Origin: Actinomycetota bacterium
GTDB taxonomy: Bacteria > Actinomycetota > Thermoleophilia > Solirubrobacterales > Thermoleophilaceae
Assembly: GCA_005885165.1 (NCBI GenBank)
Contig: VAXR01000067.1
Span: 16,658 to 23,275 of the forward strand
Length of the DNA stretch: 6,618 bases
Direction of reading: 5' to 3'
Every line of letters starts with the position of its first letter. The first letter of the stretch is position 1. The notes under the pieces were generated by a model, which saw only the letters and a list, made by a program, of their open reading frames with translations, was not told the origin of the DNA and searched no databases. Below are positions 1-5,733 of this stretch, piece by piece. Made by a program: the position numbers and the translations under genes.

Positions 1-1403
1 ATGTCGCCACCGGCATCACGACGATGCTGAACCGCTTCATCGATCACTACGTCGGGCCGCAGGGCGATCCCGCCGCGCCGGCTCCGCCGCACAACGTCAC
101 CGCCTCGCTGCAGATCTGCCCGCAGAACGCGAGCCCCCAGCATCCGCTGGACGAGCCCGGCCCGCGCTTCACCGCCGCGACCTTCGGCGCGCTGGCGCCG
201 CACGTGCTGACGATCGACGCGAAGGGCCAGCAGGCGACGACGTACCAGGCGCCGAGCGACCACGCGGTCGACTCCGACCCTGTGAAGAACCAGGTGCAGA
301 ACTCGAAGCACTGCCCGGTGGAGCAGACACCGACCGGCGCCGGCATCGCCGCGTACACCTCGGATCCGCTCAAGTCGACCTACACGATGCTCGGCCTGAC
401 GCGGGTCACCGTGCCGCACACCGGCCAGGGCCAGGACATCCAGCTGAACGCCCGGATGTACGACGTCTTCCCGGACGGAACCGAGGTGATGGTCGACCGC
501 GGCGAACGCCGGGTGACGAACGCGAACGAGACGACGCTGTTCGAGCTCCACGGGAACGGCTGGCAGTTCCCGAAGGGGCACTCGATCAGGATCGAGCTGA
601 CCCAGGACGACGACCCGTACCTCAAGCGCTCGAATGCGCCCTCCTCGCTTCTCCTCTCCGGCGCGAAGCTCGAGATCCCGGTGCGCGAGGGCCCGGCGCG
701 GAGGATCGGCCACGCCACCGGCTCGTCCCCGCTGGCCGTGCGCGTGATTGCGCCGCGCTTGGCGAGCGACGCCGGCAGCGGTCGGCGCTTCCCGGTGCGG
801 GTGCTCGGCAGCGTGGCGGCCGACCACTTCCAGCTGTACGTGCGGACCGAGTGCAAGCGCGGCTGGCGGCTCATGGCGTCGCGACTCCACGCGGCCCCAC
901 GCCGGTTCAAGGGCAAGTTCGGGACCTCGTACGAGTTCCGCGCCCGCGCGATCGGCGCGAGCGGCAAGGCCGGGCCGTGGGCCCACGCGCGGACGATCGT
1001 GCCGATCGACGACCATCCGCGCCGCCACGGCGGCCCCACCTACACCGGCTCGTGGAGGCACCCCCAGGTGAAGCACGCCTGGTACGGAGGCCTGAGCCGC
1101 GCGGAGGCGAAGGGCTCGTCGATGACCGTGATCGTGCACGGCTCGGAGCTCTTCCTCGTCGGGCGCGTGAGCCCGGCCGGGGGGCGCGCCTTGGTGGTCT
1201 ACGGACCGAAGCGGAAGAAGGTGAGCTTCCACTCCGCGAGGACGCGGAACCGGGTCGTCGTCGCGCACTTCCGCCGGACGCGCGTCTGCGCCGCCGGCAA
1301 GCCGCGCCGCTGCCGCAATGTCCGTCGCACGGACAGGGCGAAGCTGCGCGTGAAGAGCCTGGGCGGCGGCCGCGTCGAGATCGACGCGATCGGCTTCCGT
1401 TAG
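1..1403 (+). CDS. S15/CocE-type alpha/beta hydrolase, 3' part (5' end outside window)
   Basis: The frame is open from the first bases of the window, so the gene starts upstream and the ATG at 24 is probably internal. What is visible is the C-terminal part of a peptidase S15/CocE-like acyl hydrolase. The end of the catalytic domain (FIDHYVGPQGDP) leads into a jelly-roll resembling the X-Pro dipeptidyl-peptidase C-terminal domain, about nt 90-695, with the family-like stretches MYDVFPDGTEV and ELHGNGWQFPKGHSIRIEL. A fibronectin-III-like segment follows (about 730-1015, ending YEFRARAIGASGKAGPWA). A last module at about 1030-1400 contains YTGSW, WYGG and a final VEIDAIGF, like the galactose-binding-type modules at the ends of exported actinobacterial enzymes. 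Five cysteines, including a CX7C pair, fit an extracellular protein, but any signal peptide is out of view. The catalytic Ser/Asp/His cannot be seen, so substrate (peptide, ester or other) is unknown. The family call rests on recognised sequence style. Confidence 0.72.
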   Translation, partial: VATGITTMLNRFIDHYVGPQGDPAAPAPPHNVTASLQICPQNASPQHPLDEPGPRFTAATFGALAPHVLTIDAKGQQATTYQAPSDHAVDSDPVKNQVQNSKHCPVEQTPTGAGIAAYTSDPLKSTYTMLGLTRVTVPHTGQGQDIQLNARMYDVFPDGTEVMVDRGERRVTNANETTLFELHGNGWQFPKGHSIRIELTQDDDPYLKRSNAPSSLLLSGAKLEIPVREGPARRIGHATGSSPLAVRVIAPRLASDAGSGRRFPVRVLGSVAADHFQLYVRTECKRGWRLMASRLHAAPRRFKGKFGTSYEFRARAIGASGKAGPWAHARTIVPIDDHPRRHGGPTYTGSWRHPQVKHAWYGGLSRAEAKGSSMTVIVHGSELFLVGRVSPAGGRALVVYGPKRKKVSFHSARTRNRVVVAHFRRTRVCAAGKPRRCRNVRRTDRAKLRVKSLGGGRVEIDAIGFR

Positions 1404-1406
1404 CTA
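1401..1406. other. Abutting convergent stop codons (TAGCTA)
   Basis: The TAG stop of the plus-strand hydrolase gene (1401-1403) and the TAG stop of the minus-strand glycosyltransferase gene (1406-1404) touch with no base between them, forming the palindrome TAGCTA. There is no room for a terminator between the genes and no hairpin plus T-run nearby. Each transcript therefore probably continues into the antisense of the other gene before ending. Confidence 0.9.
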
Positions 1407-2585
1407 GCCCGCCGCCACCGGTTCGCCGCGCGCGGCCGCCTCGATGTACGGCGCCATCCGCTCGGCGACGTGCTCCCAGCCCGCCTGCTCACGCACCAGC
1501 GTGTACCCCGCGCGACCCATGCTCTCGGCGCGCGCCGGGTCAGAGAGCAGGTCGATCAGCGCGGCGGAGAGCGCCGCCGGATCCTTCGGCGGCACCAGCA
1601 CTCCGGTCTCGCCGTCGCGCACTATCTCGGGGATGCCGCCCACCGTGGTCGCGATGCACGGGAGGCCGTGGCCCATCGCCTCCCTGAGCACGTTCGGGAA
1701 GGCGTCGAAGCGAGAGGGCAGCGCGAAGACGCTCGCCTGCTCGTAGAGGCGCCTCAGCTCCGAGCGCGGTATCCGTCCGAAGAAGCGCACGTCGGGACGC
1801 GGCCGTCCGTACGCCCTCCGCGTCCCCGCGAGCCAGAGCTCTGCCCCGGGCACCCGCTTCGCCACCGAGTCCCACGCGGCAAGCAGCGAGTCGCCTCCCT
1901 TCAGCCGGTAGTCGAGGCCGACGAACAGCACGATGCGCCTGTCCCAGCGCGCGTCGGCCAGCGATTCCGCGCGCATGTTCGTCCCGGCTCCGACGGTGAC
2001 GATGCGGTCCGGGTCGCATCCGTAGTCCTCGATGAGCGAGTCGCGGACGAGCCCGCTCATCGGGAAGAGGTAGTCGGCGCGGTGGTAGGCGTCGCGCTCC
2101 AGGCGGATCCAGGCGTCGCGCTCGCGGTGGGTGAGCGGCGCGCGCCGCGGCATCTGCCGCGCCGTGATCGCCATTGTGCTGTCGAGGTACTGGACGTACG
2201 GGTGGCCGGGGCCGGCATCGAACAGCAGGTACAGCTGGAGGATCACGTCGAAGTCGCCGGCGCGGGCCGCCACGATCCGGCGCGCCGCCTCGCTGCGGCG
2301 CCGGAAGCGCCAGGGATTGAGCCCCGCCCGGTTGCGCCAGAGGTCGCGCTGCGGGAGGAAGTGCACGGCCATGTTGAGCCGGGACTCCCACCGCGGCATC
2401 CGCGGCGACGCCGTCTCGACGACGTCGAAGCGCTCGGAGAGGGCGTGGTAGAGGCCGTAGTAGCGCGAGTCTTTGTCCCGGAAGTCCGTCGCGCCCTCGT
2501 TGTCTAGCCCCAGGATCCTTATGCGGCGCGCCGGCGGGGCCGGCCGGGCCGGCGCCTCTATCAACGCTGAGCGGGTCGCCGTCAA
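1404..2585 (-). CDS. GT4-type glycosyltransferase (GT-B fold)
   Basis: This 393-residue cytosolic or membrane-peripheral protein should transfer a sugar from an activated (usually nucleotide) donor; acceptor and product are unknown. The N-terminal Rossmann half begins at RRIRILGLD (about residue 20) after a Pro/Ala-rich lead. The donor-binding half starts near residue 218 (IVLFVGLDYRLKGG, with the basic R227/K229 loop) and carries the GT4 signature around 292-323: RFDAFPNVLREAMGHGLP followed by GGIPEIV. In the usual E-X7-E motif the first Glu is Asp here (D294, E302). No signal peptide or membrane segment is visible. The start is TTG at 2585-2583, overlapping the clpS TGA by two bases (TTGA), with a weak GAG/GGG purine stretch before it. 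Another TTG seven codons in is possible. It is the last gene of the MBL-clpS-GT operon. Length is normal for the family. The family call is firm; the role is not assignable. Confidence 0.86.
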   Translation of the reverse strand: MTATRSALIEAPARPAPPARRIRILGLDNEGATDFRDKDSRYYGLYHALSERFDVVETASPRMPRWESRLNMAVHFLPQRDLWRNRAGLNPWRFRRRSEAARRIVAARAGDFDVILQLYLLFDAGPGHPYVQYLDSTMAITARQMPRRAPLTHRERDAWIRLERDAYHRADYLFPMSGLVRDSLIEDYGCDPDRIVTVGAGTNMRAESLADARWDRRIVLFVGLDYRLKGGDSLLAAWDSVAKRVPGAELWLAGTRRAYGRPRPDVRFFGRIPRSELRRLYEQASVFALPSRFDAFPNVLREAMGHGLPCIATTVGGIPEIVRDGETGVLVPPKDPAALSAALIDLLSDPARAESMGRAGYTLVREQAGWEHVAERMAPYIEAAARGEPVAAG

Positions 2586-2872
2586 CCCTGCTCGAGCGGC
2601 GCCATCGTGAGCCCGGCCTCGCGCAGCTGCTCCCAGTAGTGCTCGGCGGGCTCACGCGGCCCGGACCAGACGATCGCCTGGCCGGTGTTGTGGATCGTGT
2701 TGGCGATGGCGTATCCCTGGTCGAGGGTGACGCCGGGGATGACCCGGGCGAGCGCCGAGGCGACGCCGTCGAAGGTGTTGTGGTCGTCGTTGAGCACGAT
2801 GACCCGCCAGGCGCCGCCGAGCCCGGAATCCGGGTCGCCCGTCCGCGGGAGCTCGACGACCTCGGTCGTCAT
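2582..2872 (-). CDS. clpS: ClpS, N-end-rule adaptor of the Clp protease
   Basis: This 96-residue protein should bind substrates bearing destabilising N-terminal residues and hand them to the Hsp100 unfoldase of the Clp protease (in actinobacteria most likely ClpC). The core starts at WRVIVLNDDHNTF. The substrate-pocket residues are visible: N28-D29 of the NDD motif and H61 in IHNTGQ, matching N34, D35 and H66 of the E. coli protein. The pocket gate, Met40 in E. coli, aligns with Phe34. The first 20 residues form the usual variable extension. The ATG at 2872-2870 overlaps the TGA of the MBL gene by one base (TGATG). A GGAGG at 2893-2889 is 16 bases upstream, rather far, and a GTG one codon earlier is an alternative start. 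The stop overlaps the TTG of the next gene. Its place between a hydrolase and a glycosyltransferase, not beside a clp ATPase gene, gives no clue to a special substrate. Confidence 0.92.
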   Translation of the reverse strand: MTTEVVELPRTGDPDSGLGGAWRVIVLNDDHNTFDGVASALARVIPGVTLDQGYAIANTIHNTGQAIVWSGPREPAEHYWEQLREAGLTMAPLEQG

Positions 2873-3693
2873 CACGCGCTGGTGGCCGCCTCCGCGCGCT
2901 TCGACAGGTAGCGCTCGAGCCCCATGTAGAGCTGGTCCGGCACAGCGGCCTGGATGTAGCACTCGGCCGTCTCTTCCGGCAGGTCGGCCGTCAGCCACTC
3001 GGTGAACTCCCGCTGGTCGCTGCGCTCGACCATCTCGAGCTGGCGCCGTAGCGCCTCGCGCACGCGGTCGAGCTGGGCGGGCGGGTCGTCGGCCCGGCCG
3101 AAGTGAGTCAGGCAGAGCCGCTGCGGCTCCCAGCCGGAGATCGTCTCGAGCGACGCGAGCCACGCCTCGACGTCGATGTCCGGCGGAGGCGTCGGCGCCA
3201 GCGTGCGATCGGACGGCGGGATCCGCACGCCGCCCATGTCGCCGACGTAGGCGTCGCCGGTCTCCTCGTGCAGGTAGCAGACGTGATGCGAGGCGTGACC
3301 CGGCGTGTAGGCCACTCGAAACCCCTCGATCTGCTCGCCGCCCGCGAGCGGGCGGATGTTCCGTTCGGGAACCGGGGCCACCTCGCCCCACAGCCTGTCC
3401 ATGTCGTCGCCGTAGAGGCGGGCGGCGCTGCGGAGCAGCTTGGACGGGTCGATCAGGTGCGGCGCGCCGCTCTCGTGCACGTAGACGGTGAGGTCGGGGT
3501 GCTCGCGTACAAGCACGCCTGTGGCCCCCGCGTGGTCGAGGTGGATATGCGTGAGCAGGAGTCCCCGCAGCTCCAGGCCCTCGAGTGCCGCCACGCTGGA
3601 GGCCGGTCCCGGGTCGATCAGCAGGCCGTCGAGCTCGTATGACCCAATGACCCGCTCCCTTCCCAGGTGGCGCACGTCGATCAGTCGTGCCAC
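2872..3693 (-). CDS. MBL-fold metallo-hydrolase
   Basis: This 273-residue metallo-beta-lactamase-fold hydrolase has all the metal-binding motifs of the family. THIHLDHAG at 48-56 gives H49, H51, D53 and H54; H133 lies in TPGHASHH, D152 in VGDMGG and H197 in LTHFG. The protein should hold two metal ions (Zn, Fe or Mn) and hydrolyse an ester, thioester or similar bond. The overall pattern is of the glyoxalase-II-like group and the substrate is unknown. No signal peptide is visible, so it is probably cytosolic. The frame stays open far upstream through the antisense of the mutase gene. I set the start at the GTG at 3693-3691 because family homology begins just after it (ARLIDVRHLG) and an AAGG lies eight bases before it. 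It is the first gene of the operon, and its stop shares one base with the clpS start. Confidence 0.9.
   Translation of the reverse strand: MARLIDVRHLGRERVIGSYELDGLLIDPGPASSVAALEGLELRGLLLTHIHLDHAGATGVLVREHPDLTVYVHESGAPHLIDPSKLLRSAARLYGDDMDRLWGEVAPVPERNIRPLAGGEQIEGFRVAYTPGHASHHVCYLHEETGDAYVGDMGGVRIPPSDRTLAPTPPPDIDVEAWLASLETISGWEPQRLCLTHFGRADDPPAQLDRVREALRRQLEMVERSDQREFTEWLTADLPEETAECYIQAAVPDQLYMGLERYLSKRAEAATSA
2889..2893 (-). promoter_or_regulatory. Probable ribosome binding site for clpS (GGAGG)
   Basis: On the minus strand a perfect GGAGG lies inside the last codons of the MBL gene, 16 bases before the clpS ATG and 13 before the in-frame GTG one codon upstream. The spacing is longer than usual. 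It slightly favours the GTG start or coupling to translation of the upstream gene. Confidence 0.4.
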
Positions 3694-3701
3694 TCCCCGG
3701 A

Positions 3702-3705
3702 CCTT
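3702..3705 (-). promoter_or_regulatory. Probable ribosome binding site of the MBL hydrolase gene (AAGG)
   Basis: AAGG on the minus strand ends eight bases before the GTG start, a normal spacing, and supports that start over codons deeper in the antisense of the mutase gene. A GGGGA directly touching the GTG is too close to act as the site. Confidence 0.4.
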
Positions 3706-3710
3706 ACAAT
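3705..3710 (+). promoter_or_regulatory. Candidate -10 box (TACAAT) for a leaderless mutase transcript
   Basis: TACAAT matches the TATAAT consensus at five of six positions and is an A/T-rich island in GC-rich DNA. It ends seven bases before the mutase ATG, the normal distance from a -10 box to the transcription start, so the mRNA would begin at or within a base or two of the start codon. No purine-rich ribosome binding site precedes that ATG, which fits leaderless translation, common in actinobacteria. No good -35 hexamer is seen 16-18 bases upstream. Not experimentally shown. Confidence 0.5.
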
Positions 3711-3711
3711 T

Positions 3712-3729
3712 CCCTTCATGAGCGAAGGG
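3712..3729. repeat. Perfect 6-6-6 inverted repeat over the mutase start codon (candidate operator)
   Basis: CCCTTC (3712-3717) and GAAGGG (3724-3729) are exact inverse complements separated by ATGAGC, which contains the mutase start codon. The dyad lies just downstream of the TACAAT box and would cover the transcription start, a typical place for a repressor site. If transcription instead starts further upstream, the same arms could form an RNA hairpin with the AUG in its loop. The arms are short and chance is possible. Confidence 0.35.
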
Positions 3730-5727
3730 GACCCGGAGCGCGACCGAGTGCACCTGCCCGAGCGCGATCGGCCGTGGGTGATGCGCACCTACGCCGGCCA
3801 TTCGAACGCCCGGGAATCGAACGCCCTGTACCGCAAGAACCTGGACAAGGGGCAGACGGGGCTCTCGGTCGCCTTCGACCTCCCCACCCAGACCGGCTAC
3901 GACCCCGACGACGAGCTCTCGCGCGGCGAGGTCGGGAAGGTCGGCGTCTCGATCGCCCACAAGGGCGACATGCACACGCTTCTCGACGGCATCCCGCTCG
4001 ACGAGATGAACACGTCGATGACGATCAACGCCACGGCCGCCTGGCTGCTCGCCCTCTACATGACCGTCGCCGAGGAAAACGGCGTGCCGGTCGAGAAGCT
4101 CCAGGGCACGACCCAGAACGACATCATCAAGGAGTTCCTCTCCCGCGGCACGTACGCGTTCCCGCCGGAGCCGTCGATGCGGCTGATCGCCGACATGATC
4201 GCCTACACCGTCGACGCCGTCCCCAAGTGGAACCCGATCAACGTCTGCTCCTACCACCTCCAGGAGGCCGGCGCCACACCGGTCCAGGAGGTCGCCTACG
4301 CGCTGTCCACCGCCCAGGCGGTGCTCGACGCGGCGCGGGAGCGGGTCGACGACGAGACCTTCCCGCGGGTGTTCGGACGCATCTCGTTCTTCGTGAACGC
4401 CGGCATCCGCTTCGTCGAGGAGCACGCGAAGCTGCGCGCGATGGGCGAGCTGTGGCGCGAGCTCGGCCGTGAGCGCTACGGCGTTGAGGACGAGCGCTAC
4501 CTACGCTTCCGCTACGGCGTGCAGGTCAACTCCCTCGGCCTGACCGAGTCACAGCCGGAGAACAACGTGATCCGGATCGTGCTCGAGGCACTGGCGGTCA
4601 CGATGGGCCGGAACGCCCGGGCGCGGGCGATCCAGCTCCCCGCCTGGAACGAGGCGCTCGGGCTGCCGCGGCCGTGGGACCAGCAGTGGTCGCTTCGGAT
4701 CCAGCAGATCCTGGCGCTCGAGACGGATCTGCTCGAGTACCCGGACATCTTCGAGGGCTCGAAGGTCATGGACGGGCTCGTGGCCGAGCTGGTCGACGGC
4801 GCGCGCCAGGAGATGGCGGTGGTGGCCGAGCACGGCGGCGCAGTGGAGGCCGTCGACTACATGAAGACGCAGCTCGTGGAGTCGCACCGCGCGCGCCTGG
4901 CGCGGATCGAGAGGGGCGAGCAGGTCGTAGTCGGCCAGAATGCCTTCACCTCCGCGGAGCCGTCTCCCTTGCAGAAGGGGGAGGACGGCGGGATCCTCAC
5001 CGTCGACCCGAACGTCGAGCGGGACCAGATCGAGGCCGTCCGGCGCTGGCGCGAGGACCGCGACGAGACCGCGGTGCGGTCGGCGCTCGACGAGCTCGGA
5101 GCCGCCGCCCGGGACGATGGCGCGAACCTGATGCCGCCGACGCTCGCGGCCGCGCGGGCGGGCGCCACCACCGGCGAGTGGGCGGCGACCCTCCGCGAGG
5201 TGTTCGGCGAGTACCGCGCGCCGACGGGAGTGGAGGGCGCCGCGGGCGTTGTGGACGACGAGACGCTCACCGAGGTCCGCGAGAAGGTCGAGCGGGTGTC
5301 CGAGGCGCTCGGGCGGCGGGTGAAGATCCTCGTCGGCAAGCCCGGGCTGGACGGGCATTCGAACGGGGCGGAGCAGATCGCGCTCCGGGCGCGCGACGTG
5401 GGTATGGACGTCGTCTACGAGGGCATCCGCCTAACGCCCTCGCGCATCGCGGCGACCGCCGTCCAGGAGGGCGTCCACGTCGTCGGGCTGTCGATCCTCT
5501 CCTGCTCGCACCGCGAGCTCATCCCGGAGGTGCTGCGCGAGCTGCGGGAGGCCGGCGCGGAAGTGCCGGTGGTGGTCGGTGGGATCATCCCGGACGCGGA
5601 CGCCCAGGCCCTGCTGGATGCCGGCGTGGCGCGCGTGTACACGCCGAAGGACTTCGAGCTCACCAAGAGCATCGGCGACATCGTGGATCTCGTCGCCGAG
5701 CGTCACGGCGCCGCCGCCGCGGCTTAG
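3718..5727 (+). CDS. ecm: Ethylmalonyl-CoA mutase (MeaA type), adenosylcobalamin-dependent
   Basis: This 669-residue cytosolic mutase combines a substrate-binding barrel and a C-terminal B12 domain. In Ecm enzymes it converts (2S)-ethylmalonyl-CoA to methylsuccinyl-CoA in the ethylmalonyl-CoA pathway of acetyl-CoA assimilation. Features typical of Ecm rather than methylmalonyl-CoA mutase are RTYAGHS (23-29), AFDLPTQTGYD (52-62, where methylmalonyl mutases have THRGYD), NTSMTINATA (98-107) and WNEALGLPRPWDQQW (310-324). Active-site Y25, R155 and H180 are present. The B12 domain (about 532-663) carries the D-X-H-X2-G motif DGHSNG at 545-550, with H547 as the lower cobalt ligand, plus GLSILS and VVGGIIPD. 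Length fits the family. The ATG at 3718 is chosen over an in-frame ATG at 3667 because the latter adds 17 unrelated residues and overlaps the divergent gene. The partner MeaB-like GTPase gene follows after six bases. No crotonyl-CoA carboxylase/reductase gene is in view, so a related acyl-CoA substrate cannot be excluded. Confidence 0.86.
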   Translation: MSEGDPERDRVHLPERDRPWVMRTYAGHSNARESNALYRKNLDKGQTGLSVAFDLPTQTGYDPDDELSRGEVGKVGVSIAHKGDMHTLLDGIPLDEMNTSMTINATAAWLLALYMTVAEENGVPVEKLQGTTQNDIIKEFLSRGTYAFPPEPSMRLIADMIAYTVDAVPKWNPINVCSYHLQEAGATPVQEVAYALSTAQAVLDAARERVDDETFPRVFGRISFFVNAGIRFVEEHAKLRAMGELWRELGRERYGVEDERYLRFRYGVQVNSLGLTESQPENNVIRIVLEALAVTMGRNARARAIQLPAWNEALGLPRPWDQQWSLRIQQILALETDLLEYPDIFEGSKVMDGLVAELVDGARQEMAVVAEHGGAVEAVDYMKTQLVESHRARLARIERGEQVVVGQNAFTSAEPSPLQKGEDGGILTVDPNVERDQIEAVRRWREDRDETAVRSALDELGAAARDDGANLMPPTLAAARAGATTGEWAATLREVFGEYRAPTGVEGAAGVVDDETLTEVREKVERVSEALGRRVKILVGKPGLDGHSNGAEQIALRARDVGMDVVYEGIRLTPSRIAATAVQEGVHVVGLSILSCSHRELIPEVLRELREAGAEVPVVVGGIIPDADAQALLDAGVARVYTPKDFELTKSIGDIVDLVAERHGAAAAA

Positions 5728-5733
5728 ATCTAG
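5725..5733 (+). other. Double in-frame stop (TAG ATC TAG) between mutase and GTPase genes
   Basis: The mutase ends with TAG at 5725-5727. One codon later a second TAG stands in the same frame, directly before the GTG of the GTPase gene, which is also in this frame. TAGATCTA here is an 8-base palindrome. The second stop fixes 5734 as the earliest possible start of the GTPase. No Shine-Dalgarno sequence lies before that GTG, so it probably depends on termination-reinitiation from the mutase. Confidence 0.85.

Noticed and set aside
24..26. ATG at 24 as the true start of the hydrolase gene
   Set aside because: The frame is open to the window edge, the residues before it continue smoothly, and the visible part lacks the catalytic domain the family needs. 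The gene is cut by the window.
1362..1416. Inverted repeat GGCGGCGG (1362-1369) / CCGCCGCC (1409-1416) spanning the convergent stops, possible bidirectional terminator
   Set aside because: The loop would be 39 bases with no T-run, and such GGC/GCC runs are expected by chance in this base composition.
1470..2507. Plus-strand open frame opposite the glycosyltransferase gene
   Set aside because: Low-complexity Arg/Val/Ala-rich translation, typical of an antisense frame in GC-rich DNA; the minus-strand GT4 protein explains the region.
3667..3669. Earlier in-frame ATG for the mutase
   Set aside because: It would add 17 residues with no family resemblance, lies upstream of the -10 candidate and overlaps the start of the divergent MBL gene.
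3694..4425. Long minus-strand open frame continuing upstream of the MBL hydrolase through the antisense of the mutase gene
   Set aside because: The added residues have no family character, are Arg/Val/Gly-rich in the manner of GC-rich antisense frames, and homology to the MBL family starts just after 3693. It is a shadow of the mutase codon bias.
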